Shown here piece after piece: positions 1 through 8,936 of a stretch of 64,000 bases of DNA. How positions within the stretch are numbered: the first letter of the stretch is position 1; every line of letters begins with the position of its first letter. The DNA is from an uncultured Bacteroidales bacterium (GTDB lineage: Bacteria; Bacteroidota; Bacteroidia; Bacteroidales; Bacteroidaceae): the NCBI GenBank assembly GCA_902760965.1, contig CACWIN010000002.1, positions 47,888-111,887 of the forward strand, read 5' to 3'. Below the pieces are notes generated by a model. That model was not told where the DNA came from. It did not search any database and saw only the letters and a program-made list of their open reading frames with translations. Both the position numbers and the translations under genes were made by a program.

Positions 1-300
1 CTGTTTGTGCTCAGTTGTATCCTTTACGGAATTGCATTTGATTTTTACAATATTGCCGGTTCCATATATGTGGAGCAGAATGTTGACAAGAGCATCAGGG
101 CCAGTGCACAGGGCCTGTTCATGATGATGTCAAACGGCGTTGGCGCAACCGTGGGCCTGATGTGTGCGGGTTCGGTCATGGATCATTACGTATTCAAGGC
201 AGCTGCGCCGGACTGGAGCTCCGCGTGGTTTATATTTGCCGGTTACATGCTGGTGGTTACCATCCTTTTCGGGATAGTGTTCAGGGAATCCAAAAAGTAA
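1..300 (+). CDS. MFS nucleoside permease, C-terminal end (partial)
   Basis: The window opens inside this gene, so only about the last 99 codons are present, ending in TAA at 298-300. The stretch YGIAFDFYNIAGSIYVEQ and the following RASAQGLFMMMSNGVGA are characteristic of the last transmembrane helices of the NupG/XapB-type nucleoside:H+ symporters of the major facilitator superfamily, which import nucleosides across the inner membrane. About three hydrophobic segments are visible, followed by the basic end RESKK. It is convergent with the LytTR gene, with only 7 bp between the two stop codons. A nucleoside phosphorylase lies elsewhere in the window (15490-16368), but nothing links them directly. 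Substrate specificity is inferred from family resemblance only. Confidence 0.8.
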   Translation: MFVLSCILYGIAFDFYNIAGSIYVEQNVDKSIRASAQGLFMMMSNGVGATVGLMCAGSVMDHYVFKAAAPDWSSAWFIFAGYMLVVTILFGIVFRESKK

Positions 301-307
301 GGATTTT

Positions 308-1198
308 TTATTGGTTTAAGGCCTGCTGCCCGTTTTGGCGCGAGCGGTTGTCCAGTTGCGTGAGCACTGTGCGGTAATAGGCCGGGGTGACTGTTATGGT
401 CTTGCCCGACGGGTTGTCAAGGGTTATTGTAAAATGGCCCTTCTCCTTGCCGTAGCGCACAATCTTGGTGGTATTTACAAGGAATGAGCGGCGGCATCGG
501 ACTATAGGGGTGCCCTCCAGGTTCTCTTCGATTTTCTGGGTGCTGCAGCGTAGCAGATAACTGGACATCTTACCTTCAAGATTATAGAAAATCTGTACGT
601 AATTATCCTGTGATTCTATGTAGAATATTGACTCCTCGCTAAGTGACATCTTGTGCTTGCCCTGGCTGTCCCTGAACTGTATCAGGCGATGGTCTGATTC
701 CATGGTCTGGCGGTTGTGGGTCACCTTGAACAGCTCCAGCTCCTCTTTCTTTGCCTTATACTGTGCGTAGAACCAGACAATGGAGTAGGGGATTGCCAGT
801 ATAAGTGCAACGCACGACGGAATGCGTATGAGCAGCTGCGGAAGTTCGCGTGAAAGTCCCAGCTTGAAATATACAGTGAACAGATAATACTCTGTGGCAA
901 TGACCAGGAACTCGGCTATGTGCCACCACAGGAACCTCTTTACAGTTATTGTGTGCCGGTTGCTTATGTTTGAAATCAGGTGCTTGCTCAGTATCAGTGT
1001 GGGTACTGCCACAAAGTAGAAAAGCACAGTGACTCCAGCCTGTTTCCAGGAGCTGAATCCGAACCATGTTGTTGCCGAAAAAGGCTGATACAGAGCCATG
1101 AACAGCATGGAAAAGAGTGCTACAAAAAGGACGGCCTGGTTAAGGAACCGCTTTTGTAGCATCAGTTTGGGTACTGTGTTATCGGTGCTTTTTGTCAT
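308..1198 (-). CDS. Membrane-anchored LytTR DNA-binding regulator
   Basis: A 296-residue protein with about four hydrophobic segments in residues 20-140 (for example [14 protein letters not shown] and [15 protein letters not shown]), a short charged linker, and a C-terminal LytTR DNA-binding domain from about residue 190 ([14 protein letters not shown], then RCRRSFLVN). LytTR domains bind direct repeats in promoters. Here the domain is fused to a membrane part instead of a receiver, an arrangement common in Bacteroidales and thought to sense envelope signals without a separate histidine kinase. There is no neighbouring kinase gene. The start is placed at the ATG at 1196-1198; a TACCTTCG box (1207-1214, minus strand) lies just upstream. 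The target genes cannot be read from this sequence. Transcription is divergent from guaA. Confidence 0.85.
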   Translation of the reverse strand: MTKSTDNTVPKLMLQKRFLNQAVLFVALFSMLFMALYQPFSATTWFGFSSWKQAGVTVLFYFVAVPTLILSKHLISNISNRHTITVKRFLWWHIAEFLVIATEYYLFTVYFKLGLSRELPQLLIRIPSCVALILAIPYSIVWFYAQYKAKKEELELFKVTHNRQTMESDHRLIQFRDSQGKHKMSLSEESIFYIESQDNYVQIFYNLEGKMSSYLLRCSTQKIEENLEGTPIVRCRRSFLVNTTKIVRYGKEKGHFTITLDNPSGKTITVTPAYYRTVLTQLDNRSRQNGQQALNQ

Positions 1199-1239
1199 TG
1201 CGACTGCGAAGGTACGTAAAAAATTGCTAAATCTAAGTC

Positions 1240-1273
1240 AAAACGAGCCAAACGGAACCGTCCCCTTTGGCTC
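1240..1273 (+). repeat. Half copy of the GGGGACGG palindrome family upstream of guaA
   Basis: Positions 1240-1265 match the right arm of the long-form palindromes at 53446 and 54014 (AAACGAGCCAAACGGAACC followed by GTCCCC), but the left arm is absent. The sequence instead continues TTTGGCTC, so GAGCCAAA (1245-1252) and TTTGGCTC (1266-1273) form a new, smaller hairpin. It sits in the divergent promoter region between the LytTR gene and guaA, unlike the other copies, which follow stop codons. I read it as a decayed or rearranged copy; a regulatory role in the guaA leader is possible but unproven. Confidence 0.7.
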
Positions 1274-1281
1274 TTTTTGTG

Positions 1282-1289
1282 TAATTTTG
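1282..1289 (+). promoter_or_regulatory. Bacteroidales -7 promoter box upstream of guaA
   Basis: TAATTTTG matches the TAnnTTTG consensus and lies 24 bp before the guaA ATG. No good TTTG is seen at the expected 20-bp spacing, so the call rests on the -7 box alone. Confidence 0.45.
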
Positions 1290-1313
1290 CGCCCTGAAAA
1301 CATAAAAGCCTTT

Positions 1314-2834
1314 ATGCAAAAGATCATTATTCTTGATTTTGGCTCTCAGACCACTCAGCTGATAGGCCGTAGAGTAAGAGAACTGGACACGTTCTGCGAG
1401 ATTTTCCCTTATAACCGTTTCCCAAAAGATGATCCGGACATTATAGGTGTGATTCTGAGCGGATCGCCGCTTAGCGTATATGCCGATGACGCATTCCGTC
1501 CGGACCTGTCGGGCATTATAGGCAAGTATCCCGTACTTGGAATCTGCTACGGTGCACAGTTGCTCAGCTATACCTATGGAGGTAAGGTTGAACAGGCCGG
1601 TACACGTGAATACGGCCGTGCCAATCTGGGATTCATAGCTGCCGACTGCCCTCTGTTCAAGGGATTTGACAAGGGTTCGCAGGTGTGGATGAGCCACGGC
1701 GATTCTATAACAGCCATTCCGCAGGGCTATAACGTTACGGCATCGACCGACAGCGTAAAGTTTGCCGCTTTCCAGAATACTGATCAGCGCGTATGGGGCG
1801 TGCAGTTCCACCCTGAGGTGGAGCATTCGCTTCAGGGCCGCCTTTTGCTTGAGAACTTTGTGGTTGGCATTTGCGGCAGCCGCAGGGAGTGGACATCGGA
1901 CTCTTTCATCGAAAAGACCGTTTCCGAACTTAAGGCAGAACTTGGCAATGACAAGGTGGTGCTTGGCCTGAGCGGCGGTGTGGATTCATCGGTTGCTGCT
2001 GTCCTGCTCAACAAGGCTATAGGCAAGAATCTGACCTGCATATTCGTAAACCACGGCCTGCTGCGCAAGAACGAGTTTACCGACGTGCTTAACGATTATG
2101 TATGTCTGGGACTTAACGTAAAGGGCGTGGATGCATCGGACAAGTTCTTTGCTGACCTTAGAGGGGTGACCGAGCCCGAGCGCAAGCGTAAGATAATAGG
2201 CCGCGACTTTATTGAGGTGTTCGATGCCGAGGCCCAGAAGATAACCGATGCCAAATGGCTGGCACAGGGAACAATTTATCCGGACCGCATTGAGAGCCTG
2301 AATATTACAGGCAAGACAATAAAGAGCCATCATAATGTTGGCGGACTGCCCGAAAAGATGGGCCTAAAGTTATGTGAGCCGTTAAAGTGGCTGTTTAAGG
2401 ACGAGGTTCGCGCCATTGGCCGCCGTCTGGGTATTCCGGAGCATCTTATCGGCCGTCATCCTTTCCCGGGTCCCGGACTGGCAGTCAGGATAATAGGTGA
2501 GATTACCCCCCAGAAAGTTTCGGTCCTTCAGGAGGCCGATGCCATATTCATTAACGGCCTGCGCGAGTGGGGGCTTTACGACCAGATCTGGCAGGCCGGC
2601 GCAATCCTGCTTGCTGACCGTACGGTAGGTGTCATGGGCGATGAGCGCACATTTGACAATGCCGTTGCCCTGCGTGCCGTGACCAGCGTGGATGCAATGA
2701 CAGCCGATTGGGCTGAACTGCCGTACAAGTTCATGCACGTGATAAGCAACGAGATAATCAACAAGGTCAAGGGTGTTAACCGCGTTTGCTACGATATCTC
2801 CTCAAAACCGCCCGCCACAATTGAGTGGGAGTGA
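1314..2834 (+). CDS. guaA: GMP synthase (glutamine-hydrolysing)
   Basis: Converts XMP to GMP with ATP and glutamine, the last step of guanine nucleotide synthesis. The 506-residue length fits the family. The start is the ATG at 1314 ([20 protein letters not shown]); an in-frame extension to 1098 runs back through the promoter and the LytTR gene and is rejected. The N-terminal class I glutamine amidotransferase has its nucleophile at Cys78 in GICYGAQ and a downstream QFHPEVEHS with the partner His and Glu. The ATP pyrophosphatase domain carries the P-loop LSGGVDSS at about residue 217. The C-terminal dimerisation domain ends in the typical KPPATIEWE. The gene stands alone, and its TGA stop touches the 50-bp palindrome shared with convergent ridA. 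Confidence 0.97.
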   Translation: MQKIIILDFGSQTTQLIGRRVRELDTFCEIFPYNRFPKDDPDIIGVILSGSPLSVYADDAFRPDLSGIIGKYPVLGICYGAQLLSYTYGGKVEQAGTREYGRANLGFIAADCPLFKGFDKGSQVWMSHGDSITAIPQGYNVTASTDSVKFAAFQNTDQRVWGVQFHPEVEHSLQGRLLLENFVVGICGSRREWTSDSFIEKTVSELKAELGNDKVVLGLSGGVDSSVAAVLLNKAIGKNLTCIFVNHGLLRKNEFTDVLNDYVCLGLNVKGVDASDKFFADLRGVTEPERKRKIIGRDFIEVFDAEAQKITDAKWLAQGTIYPDRIESLNITGKTIKSHHNVGGLPEKMGLKLCEPLKWLFKDEVRAIGRRLGIPEHLIGRHPFPGPGLAVRIIGEITPQKVSVLQEADAIFINGLREWGLYDQIWQAGAILLADRTVGVMGDERTFDNAVALRAVTSVDAMTADWAELPYKFMHVISNEIINKVKGVNRVCYDISSKPPATIEWE

Positions 2835-2883
2835 ACTCATTGGGGACGGTTCTGTTCGCGAACAGAACCGTCCCCAATGAGTT
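2834..2883. terminator. 50-bp perfect palindrome between convergent guaA and ridA (short-form family copy)
   Basis: The two 25-nt arms are exact reverse complements, centred on TTCG|CGAA, and include the family core CATTGGGGACGGTTC. The element fills the whole gap between the guaA stop (2832-2834) and the ridA stop (2883-2885) and could act as a bidirectional terminator. There is no T-run, so it could instead be a REP-like element or a 3'-end stabiliser. The outermost flanks (AACTCATT/AATGAGTT) differ from those of other copies but still pair. Confidence 0.75.
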
Positions 2884-3257
2884 TAGCGGCCGGCTGTGGC
2901 TTCTATTTCAACAAGAGCGCCTTTGGGAAGGGCGGCAACCTGGAAGCAGGCGCGGGCCGGTTTGTCCTGAGTAAAGAATTCTGCATAGACTGCATTCATT
3001 GCGGCAAAATGAGCCATGTCGGCAAGCAGCACAGTGGTCTTTACCACGTCGTTGAACGACAGGCCGGCTGCCTCAAGAATTGCACCTATGTTCTGGAGTG
3101 ACTGGCGGGTCTGTGCCTCAATTCCGTCGGGCATAGAACCTGTTTGGGGATTAACTGGAATCTGTCCTGATATATAAAGGGTACCGTTAAGATTTACGGC
3201 CTGCGAGTAGGGGCCGATGGCTGCAGGAGCCTTGTCGGTTGCAATAGTCTGTTTCAT
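2883..3257 (-). CDS. ridA: RidA-family reactive imine deaminase
   Basis: A 124-residue protein of the YjgF/YER057c/UK114 (RidA) family, which hydrolyses reactive enamine/imine products of PLP enzymes such as 2-aminoacrylate. The whole family pattern is visible: GPYSQAV near residue 15, YISGQIPVNP at 28-37, and PARACFQVAALPKGALVEIE at 100-119. Arg102 in this last stretch corresponds to the conserved carboxylate-binding arginine. It is convergent with guaA and divergent from the GH3 gene. The start is the ATG at 3255-3257; no nearby alternative looks better. Cytosolic, with no signal peptide. Confidence 0.95.
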   Translation of the reverse strand: MKQTIATDKAPAAIGPYSQAVNLNGTLYISGQIPVNPQTGSMPDGIEAQTRQSLQNIGAILEAAGLSFNDVVKTTVLLADMAHFAAMNAVYAEFFTQDKPARACFQVAALPKGALVEIEATAGR

Positions 3258-3304
3258 TTTTTCTAATTTGGTTTGGTTTTGGGCTGTAAAGATATGTTTT
3301 TTAT

Positions 3305-3312
3305 TATCTTTG
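3305..3312 (+). promoter_or_regulatory. -7 promoter box upstream of the GH3 gene
   Basis: TATCTTTG matches TAnnTTTG. A TTTG at 3278-3281 lies 23 bp upstream, a little further than the usual 19-21. The ATG is at 3365. Confidence 0.5.
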
Positions 3313-3364
3313 CTACCCGATGCGTTGCGACAATTTATAAACTAAATAATTCAGCTGACCAATT

Positions 3365-6007
3365 ATGAAAAAAAATGTCCTGTTATCCTGCCTTGCAGTA
3401 GCGGCTGTGCTGTTGCCGGGCTGTAAAGACCAGAGTTACGAGTATCCGTTCCAGAATCCCAAGCTGTCATTTGACAAGAGGACCGACAACCTGCTTTCAC
3501 TTCTTACCCCGCAGGAAAAGATCGGCCTGATGATGAACGGTTCCATATCGATTGACCGTTTTGACATTCCGGCCTACAACTGGTGGAATGAGGCATGTCA
3601 CGGAATATGCTATGACGATGTAACCGTATTCCCGCAGGTAATTGCCCTGGGCGCCACATTCGACGCACCCCAGCAGCTTGAAATTTACACCGCCGTGTCC
3701 GATGAGGCCCGCGCCGTTTGGAACACCACCAACCATCATCAGCTGGGCGTGAACCAGACCAACAGCAGCATCTGGCATCAGGGTCTTTCATTCTGGTGTC
3801 CAAACGTGAACATATTCCGTGATCCACGTTGGGGCCGCGGTCAGGAGACTCCGGGCGAGGATCCTTATCTGAACGCCGTTATGGGTACCCAGACCGTAAA
3901 AGGTATGCAGGGTAATGACAGCAAGTATCTTAAGCTGCACTCTTGCGCCAAGCACTATGCAGTTCACAGCGGTCCCGAGCCCCTGCGTCATCAGTTTGAC
4001 GTGACCGTATCGGGCCGTGACCTTTGGGAAACTTACCTGCCGGCATTCAAGAGCCTGGTACAGGAGGGTAACGTGCAGGAGGTTATGTGCGCCTACCACC
4101 GTTATGAAGGTGAGCCTTGCTGCGCCAGCGACCGTCTGCTGCAGGATATCCTGCGCAACAAGTGGGGCTTTAAGGGTCTGGTGGTAACCGACTGCGGTGC
4201 CATAGGTGACTTCTTCAACGCCCGCCAGCACGGCACCCATAAGGATGCCGCCAGTGCATCGGCCGATGCCATACTGTCAGGTGCCGATATTGAGTGCGGT
4301 ACCAGCTACCGTTCATTGGCCCAGGCAATGGAGCAGGGACTCATAACCGAGGCCGACATTGACGTGAACGTACGCCGTATCCTCAAGGCCCGCTTTGAGC
4401 TGGGTATGTTTGACCCCGCCGAGAACCTGCCTTGGGCAAAACTTGGACTCCAGGATCTGAGCAGTCCCGAACATACCGCTCTTGCCAGCAAGGCCGCTCA
4501 TGAGGCCATTGTCCTGCTAAAGAACAACAATAACCTGCTCCCGCTCAAAAAGAACGCAAAGATAGCAGTGGTAGGTCCCAATGCCGATGACGCACGTGTC
4601 ATACTGGGTAACTACAACGGTTATCCGTCGGCCGCCAACACCAAGACCATCCTGGACGGTATCCGCGAGGCTGCTCCCGATGCCCAGATCATTTATGAGA
4701 AGGGATGTGACCTGAATGCACCGTATATCACAAAGCATTACGTATCAGAGATAAACGGCGGCAAGGGTCTGCACGCAGAGTACTACAACACTCTTGACTG
4801 GACCGGAAACGTAGTTGCACGCGTTGACTATGACGAGCCCTTGAGCCTGAACACCACATCGCCCGCTCTGGCACGTGAGGACTGCCCATGGGCCGAGGGT
4901 GTTAACATGACCGGTTTCTCGGCAAAATATACCGGAAGCTTTACTGCCGATTATACCGGCGATATGGTTTACTCTGTGCGCGGAAGCTCACGCTATACTT
5001 TCAAACTGAACGGCAAGACCATTGTTGAGAATCAGGGCCAGGGCGGCGGCCGTGGCGGATTCGGCGGCTTTGGCGGCGGTTTTGGCGGATTTGGTCGTGG
5101 AGGTGCTCCTGCAACCACATTCAAGGTTGAGAAGGGCAAGACCTATGAGATTTCGATTGAACTCTCACAGCCTGAGGCCCGTTCCGCATCGTTCTCATTT
5201 GACATCTACAGCCGTGGTCCCGTTGATTTTGCCAATGTGGTGGAAAAGATCTCAAAGGCCGATGTAATCGTAATGGTAAGCGGTATTTCATCGGACATAG
5301 AGGGTGAGGGACATGACCGTTCCGAGATTGAGCTCCCCGAAATTCAGCAGCAGCTGCTTGCCGAGCTTGACGCTACCGGCAAACCCATTGTCCTGGTTAA
5401 CGTGTCAGGCAGTGCAATTGGATTCGGAAATGTGGAGAGCAAGTATGACGCCCTTATCCAGGCATGGTATGGCGGTCAGGCTTGCGGTGAGGCTGTTGGA
5501 GATGTGCTGTTCGGCAAATACAATCCCGCAGGACGTCTGCCGGTTACCTTCTATGCATCGACCGACCAGCTGCCCGATTTCCAGGACTACTCTATGAACA
5601 ACCGCACCTACCGTTACTTTAAGGGTCAGCCCCTGTATGCTTTCGGTTACGGACTCAGCTACACCACATTCAGTTACGGCCAAGGCAAGACCGCAGGCAA
5701 GGCCAAGAACATGACCCTGACAGTTCCCGTTACCAATACCGGTAAGATTGACGGTGATGAGGTAATCCAGGTTTACGTCAAGGCTCTTGATTATGCCGAT
5801 GCACCCATTAAGTCACTTGCAGGATTTGCCCGCGTGAACATCCCGGCCGGTCAGACCAAGACCGTAAAGGTTGAAATAAGCAAGGATGCGTTCAGCGCAT
5901 ATGACGAGGCAACCGACGGCCTTAAGTTCCGTCCGGGTCGCTACCAGATCCTGTATGGTGGCTCATCGCTTGACAAAGACCTGCAGAGCATCGAGGTTAA
6001 GCTGTAA
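3365..6007 (+). CDS. GH3 beta-glycosidase lipoprotein with inserted PA14 domain
   Basis: An 880-residue secreted glycoside hydrolase, probably a beta-glucosidase or beta-xylosidase trimming plant oligosaccharides. Its lipobox LLPGC (Cys20) indicates a lipoprotein. The GH3 N-terminal barrel spans about 35-340, with the nucleophile region VVTDCGAIGDFF (Asp276). The alpha/beta sandwich begins near 375 (EAIVLLKNNNNLLPL) and is interrupted by a PA14-like carbohydrate-binding domain at about 460-625. It resumes with GEGHDRSEIELPE, which holds the usual acid/base region. A fibronectin-III-like domain closes the protein. The order matches known GH3-PA14 enzymes. A Gly/Phe-rich stretch at about residues 558-580 inside PA14 is unusual. 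No SusC/SusD pair is adjacent, so substrate cannot be assigned by context. Confidence 0.9.
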   Translation: MKKNVLLSCLAVAAVLLPGCKDQSYEYPFQNPKLSFDKRTDNLLSLLTPQEKIGLMMNGSISIDRFDIPAYNWWNEACHGICYDDVTVFPQVIALGATFDAPQQLEIYTAVSDEARAVWNTTNHHQLGVNQTNSSIWHQGLSFWCPNVNIFRDPRWGRGQETPGEDPYLNAVMGTQTVKGMQGNDSKYLKLHSCAKHYAVHSGPEPLRHQFDVTVSGRDLWETYLPAFKSLVQEGNVQEVMCAYHRYEGEPCCASDRLLQDILRNKWGFKGLVVTDCGAIGDFFNARQHGTHKDAASASADAILSGADIECGTSYRSLAQAMEQGLITEADIDVNVRRILKARFELGMFDPAENLPWAKLGLQDLSSPEHTALASKAAHEAIVLLKNNNNLLPLKKNAKIAVVGPNADDARVILGNYNGYPSAANTKTILDGIREAAPDAQIIYEKGCDLNAPYITKHYVSEINGGKGLHAEYYNTLDWTGNVVARVDYDEPLSLNTTSPALAREDCPWAEGVNMTGFSAKYTGSFTADYTGDMVYSVRGSSRYTFKLNGKTIVENQGQGGGRGGFGGFGGGFGGFGRGGAPATTFKVEKGKTYEISIELSQPEARSASFSFDIYSRGPVDFANVVEKISKADVIVMVSGISSDIEGEGHDRSEIELPEIQQQLLAELDATGKPIVLVNVSGSAIGFGNVESKYDALIQAWYGGQACGEAVGDVLFGKYNPAGRLPVTFYASTDQLPDFQDYSMNNRTYRYFKGQPLYAFGYGLSYTTFSYGQGKTAGKAKNMTLTVPVTNTGKIDGDEVIQVYVKALDYADAPIKSLAGFARVNIPAGQTKTVKVEISKDAFSAYDEATDGLKFRPGRYQILYGGSSLDKDLQSIEVKL

Positions 6008-6024
6008 GATAGCAAAAAAAAGGG

Positions 6025-6070
6025 CCATTGGGGACGGTTCTGTTTGCGCAAACAGAACCGTCCCCAATGG
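6025..6070. repeat. 46-bp perfect palindrome after the GH3 gene (short-form family copy)
   Basis: The two 23-nt arms beginning CCATTGGGGACGGTTCTG are exact complements with no loop, centred on GCGC at 6046-6049. It begins 17 bp after the GH3 stop, following an A-rich stretch, and precedes the promoter of the exopolysaccharide-like operon. It shares the outer stem with the copies at 2834, 53446 and 54014 but has its own inner stem. It may terminate GH3 transcription. Confidence 0.8.
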
Positions 6071-6127
6071 ACCGATTTATGCCAAAAATTCAAAAAAAAG
6101 AGAGACAATAAGGTAGTAATCAACTCA

Positions 6128-6143
6128 TAATTTTGTATTTTTG
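6128..6143 (+). promoter_or_regulatory. Overlapping -7 boxes upstream of the 6.2-14.1 kb operon
   Basis: TAATTTTG (6128-6135) is followed directly by TATTTTTG (6136-6143); both match TAnnTTTG. No clear -33 TTTG is visible at either spacing. The GTG start of the first gene is 64 bp further on, after a purine-rich AGAAGAAAGAG ribosome-binding region. Confidence 0.5.
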
Positions 6144-6207
6144 CACTTTCAATTCGTACTGCGTACTTATTTAAAAAGAGGATTTAAAAAGAAGAAAGAG
6201 TAATAGA

Positions 6208-7485
6208 GTGAGTACAATTTCGTTCATAAAATATTACTTCTCACTTGGAGCGGCATACGTAAAATATCTGTTTGCTTTTCTCCTGTATAAGTTTGAGGAT
6301 TTTCCGAATGAGGTTAAGGTTGCCGCTTTGATGACATCCATCTGCATCCTGATCCTGTTTTTTGTGCAGATTTCGCTGTTCTGGATGTCATTCATGGAAA
6401 AGCGTAAGCGCAAGCTAAGGGAACGCATAGAAAAAAAGTGGGGCAAGGGAATGGAGTATCTGGTTTCGCAAGAGGCATCGGAACTGTTGAATGAGGCACA
6501 GATTGCCGATATCTTTGAACTGGACAAAGAAGATCCAAATAAGCCGTTGCTTAAGAACAACCGTGAAAAGAACATGTTTGTCCAGGTTTTTTACCTGTAC
6601 TTTATTTCCAAAAGGTCAGAGATGTCCAGGACAGAGAATACCCATACTATGCTGCATATGTTCGGCATTCCCGATTACTTGGAAAAGGAGGTCAGTCTGG
6701 GTTCAATGAAACACAAGGTTGACGCATTGGGTAAGATGCGTACCTTTAAGCTTCCTATAAGCCCCTGGGTTATAAACAAGCTGCTTAATTCAAAATACCT
6801 TAGAGTCCAGCGACTGGCAATGTATTCAAACATTATGTCAAGTTCGGACAGCGCGCTGGATTATTTTGAGACCGACTTTTTTGACGAGAACTGTTGCATT
6901 AAAGACGAGATTGAACTTGGATTTTCACTCCAGCGCCGCAGAAAAATGGGTCTTAAGCTTCCTAACCTTGCACGTTGGGCACATATCCAGAACAACGAGA
7001 AAGCCCAGTGCATGTTTGTCCGTCTTATGCGCCGATTCAACGAGATTGAATACTGCGGCCAGCTTAAGGACCTGTACAACCAGACAAAAAAGAAAAAACT
7101 CATTGAGGAGATATCCCGTACATGGGGTTACCTGCATTATGTTGAGTGCGAGGACCTGCTCATAGAGGCGCTCCTTACACAGCCCGATGACACCAAGGTG
7201 GCTATCATGCACGCCATGACACGTCTTGGCACCGGCCGTAGTATTGACGCCCTGTTGGACGGATTCAAGAATACCACCAATCCTCATGTGCGTTATGAGG
7301 CACTAAGGTGCATTTACAATTATGGTCCTCAGGGCAAAGCCCTGTTCAATGACCTGGAACAGAATGCATCGGAGTCAGACAAGAAATACTTTACATTTTT
7401 CCATAATCCCATTACCCTTGAAAAGATCCGTCTTGACAAGGAGCAGGCATACCACCCTTCGGTGGAGACTGTGTTCAATGGTTAA
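6208..7485 (+). CDS. HEAT-repeat-like inner-membrane protein of an exopolysaccharide-type operon
   Basis: A 425-residue protein starting at GTG 6208, which is supported by an upstream purine-rich stretch and by the N-terminal hydrophobic region it includes. A strong membrane segment (about residues 36-62, VAALMTSICILILFFVQ) is followed by a basic stretch (EKRKRKLRERIEKK) and a long helical cytoplasmic part. The later half shows HEAT-like helix pairs (ECEDLLIEALLTQPDDTKVAIMHA; SIDALLDGFKNTTNPHVRYEAL). It is the first gene of a tight five-gene operon, 21 bp ahead of a processive glycosyltransferase, so a role as scaffold or regulator of polysaccharide synthesis is likely. No catalytic motif is visible. 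Confidence 0.7.
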   Translation: MSTISFIKYYFSLGAAYVKYLFAFLLYKFEDFPNEVKVAALMTSICILILFFVQISLFWMSFMEKRKRKLRERIEKKWGKGMEYLVSQEASELLNEAQIADIFELDKEDPNKPLLKNNREKNMFVQVFYLYFISKRSEMSRTENTHTMLHMFGIPDYLEKEVSLGSMKHKVDALGKMRTFKLPISPWVINKLLNSKYLRVQRLAMYSNIMSSSDSALDYFETDFFDENCCIKDEIELGFSLQRRRKMGLKLPNLARWAHIQNNEKAQCMFVRLMRRFNEIEYCGQLKDLYNQTKKKKLIEEISRTWGYLHYVECEDLLIEALLTQPDDTKVAIMHAMTRLGTGRSIDALLDGFKNTTNPHVRYEALRCIYNYGPQGKALFNDLEQNASESDKKYFTFFHNPITLEKIRLDKEQAYHPSVETVFNG

Positions 7486-7506
7486 CCCTAAGAAAGCTGT
7501 TAGTAT

Positions 7507-8934
7507 ATGTGGTTGACGATATATTATATATTCTGTTATCTTGTATTTGCCTACACACTGATTCTTCTGGCAGGTTACATGTGGTTGGTGCTGATGAGCC
7601 GTCTGGCCCAGAAACAACTTGATGTTAACCTTCCCGATGATGATACCATAAAGTATCTTATGCAGGGATCTCCCCTTACCCCGGCTGTGTCAATCATTGC
7701 CCCTGCTTACAACGAGGAGGTTACCATCATAGACAGTGTGAATTCCATAATGCAGATTGACTACCCGGATTATGAGATAATTATCGTGAACGATGCCAGT
7801 ACCGACCGTACAATGGAACTGCTCATTAACGAATACAAGTTGGTTGAGGTTCCATATGACATTGCCATGAGGGTGCAGTCCAAGCCTATAAAGCGTGTGC
7901 TTAAATCGACCGATGAACGATACAGCAAACTGATAGTTGTGGACAAGGTTCACGGCGGACGTAAGGCCGATGGTTCAAACGCCGGAATAAACGTATGCAG
8001 TAACAAGTATTTTGTATGTACCGATGTGGACTGCATCATTGAGCCTATGGCTCTTTACAGGATGATGTGGTTTGTCATAAACAGTAGCAAGCCTATGATT
8101 GGCGTAGGTGCAACCATGCTTATGAGTAACGCATGCATTGTTGAAAACGGAAAGGTAGTCGAGGCTCACGTTCCTAACGTTCCTATCCCCATGTTCCAGC
8201 AGCTGGAGTATCTGCGTTCATTCCTGATAAGTAAGCTTGGTTGGTCACGCATTAACGCCCTGCCTAACATATCCGGTGGTTTTGGTCTGTTTGATACCGA
8301 CGTCGCCGTAAAGTCCGGAGGTTATGACCCTATGAGTATGGCCGAGGATGTGGATATGCTGTTGCGTATGGTTACATATATGAAAAACAGCGGTCAGGAT
8401 TTCAATCTGGCCCTGGTTCCAAAGGTTTGCTGTTGGACAGAGGGTCCCGGTAACCTTAAGCAGTTGGTCCGTCAACGTACCAGATGGGCCCGTGGACTGT
8501 TTGAGATTGTGTCCAACCACCGCAAACTGTTCTTTAACCCCCATTATGGACCGATAGGTGCCCTTACGTTGCCTTACCTGTTCATATTTGAGTTTATAGC
8601 TCCGTTGTTTGAGTTCTCCGGATTCCTGTTCATGATATGGCTGGTATTTACCGGAGGTGTTAACTGGAGTGCCGCTTTCATCATATTCGGAATGATTTAT
8701 TTCTTCTCGGTCTTTATTTCGTTCTTTGTGATTTTCTTTGATTACAAGTTAAAGGCCGTAAACTGGAAACATACAAAAATAAGTTATGGCAAGCTTTTGC
8801 TGGCCACATTGTTGGAGCCGTTCATTTATCACCCGTTGATAACCTATTGCTCCATTGTGGGCTATTGGCGCTTTATTATTAACACTACTGCCGTTTGGAC
8901 ACCTATCCAGCGTAAAGGCGTTAAAAAGAGATAA
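7507..8934 (+). CDS. Processive family 2 glycosyltransferase, inner membrane
   Basis: A 475-residue membrane GT2 of the BcsA/PgaC/NodC kind, expected to polymerise a nucleotide-sugar into a polysaccharide at the inner membrane. One or two helices sit at residues 5-30. The catalytic domain shows APAYNEEVTI, the nucleotide-binding NDASTD, the DxD-type TDVDC, the acceptor-site AEDVDM with the catalytic Asp, and RQRTRWARG, equivalent to the Q/RxxRW signature of processive enzymes. C-terminal membrane helices span about residues 350-450. There is no PilZ domain, so direct c-di-GMP control is not expected. Its neighbours, a HEAT membrane protein and a TPR/outer-membrane barrel, suggest a synthase-dependent secretion system. 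The polymer is unknown. Confidence 0.9.
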   Translation: MWLTIYYIFCYLVFAYTLILLAGYMWLVLMSRLAQKQLDVNLPDDDTIKYLMQGSPLTPAVSIIAPAYNEEVTIIDSVNSIMQIDYPDYEIIIVNDASTDRTMELLINEYKLVEVPYDIAMRVQSKPIKRVLKSTDERYSKLIVVDKVHGGRKADGSNAGINVCSNKYFVCTDVDCIIEPMALYRMMWFVINSSKPMIGVGATMLMSNACIVENGKVVEAHVPNVPIPMFQQLEYLRSFLISKLGWSRINALPNISGGFGLFDTDVAVKSGGYDPMSMAEDVDMLLRMVTYMKNSGQDFNLALVPKVCCWTEGPGNLKQLVRQRTRWARGLFEIVSNHRKLFFNPHYGPIGALTLPYLFIFEFIAPLFEFSGFLFMIWLVFTGGVNWSAAFIIFGMIYFFSVFISFFVIFFDYKLKAVNWKHTKISYGKLLLATLLEPFIYHPLITYCSIVGYWRFIINTTAVWTPIQRKGVKKR

Positions 8935-8936
8935 AG

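Noticed and set aside
1098-1313. N-terminal extension of guaA
   Set aside because: It would run through the LytTR gene start, the half palindrome and the -7 box; the family starts at [12 protein letters not shown].
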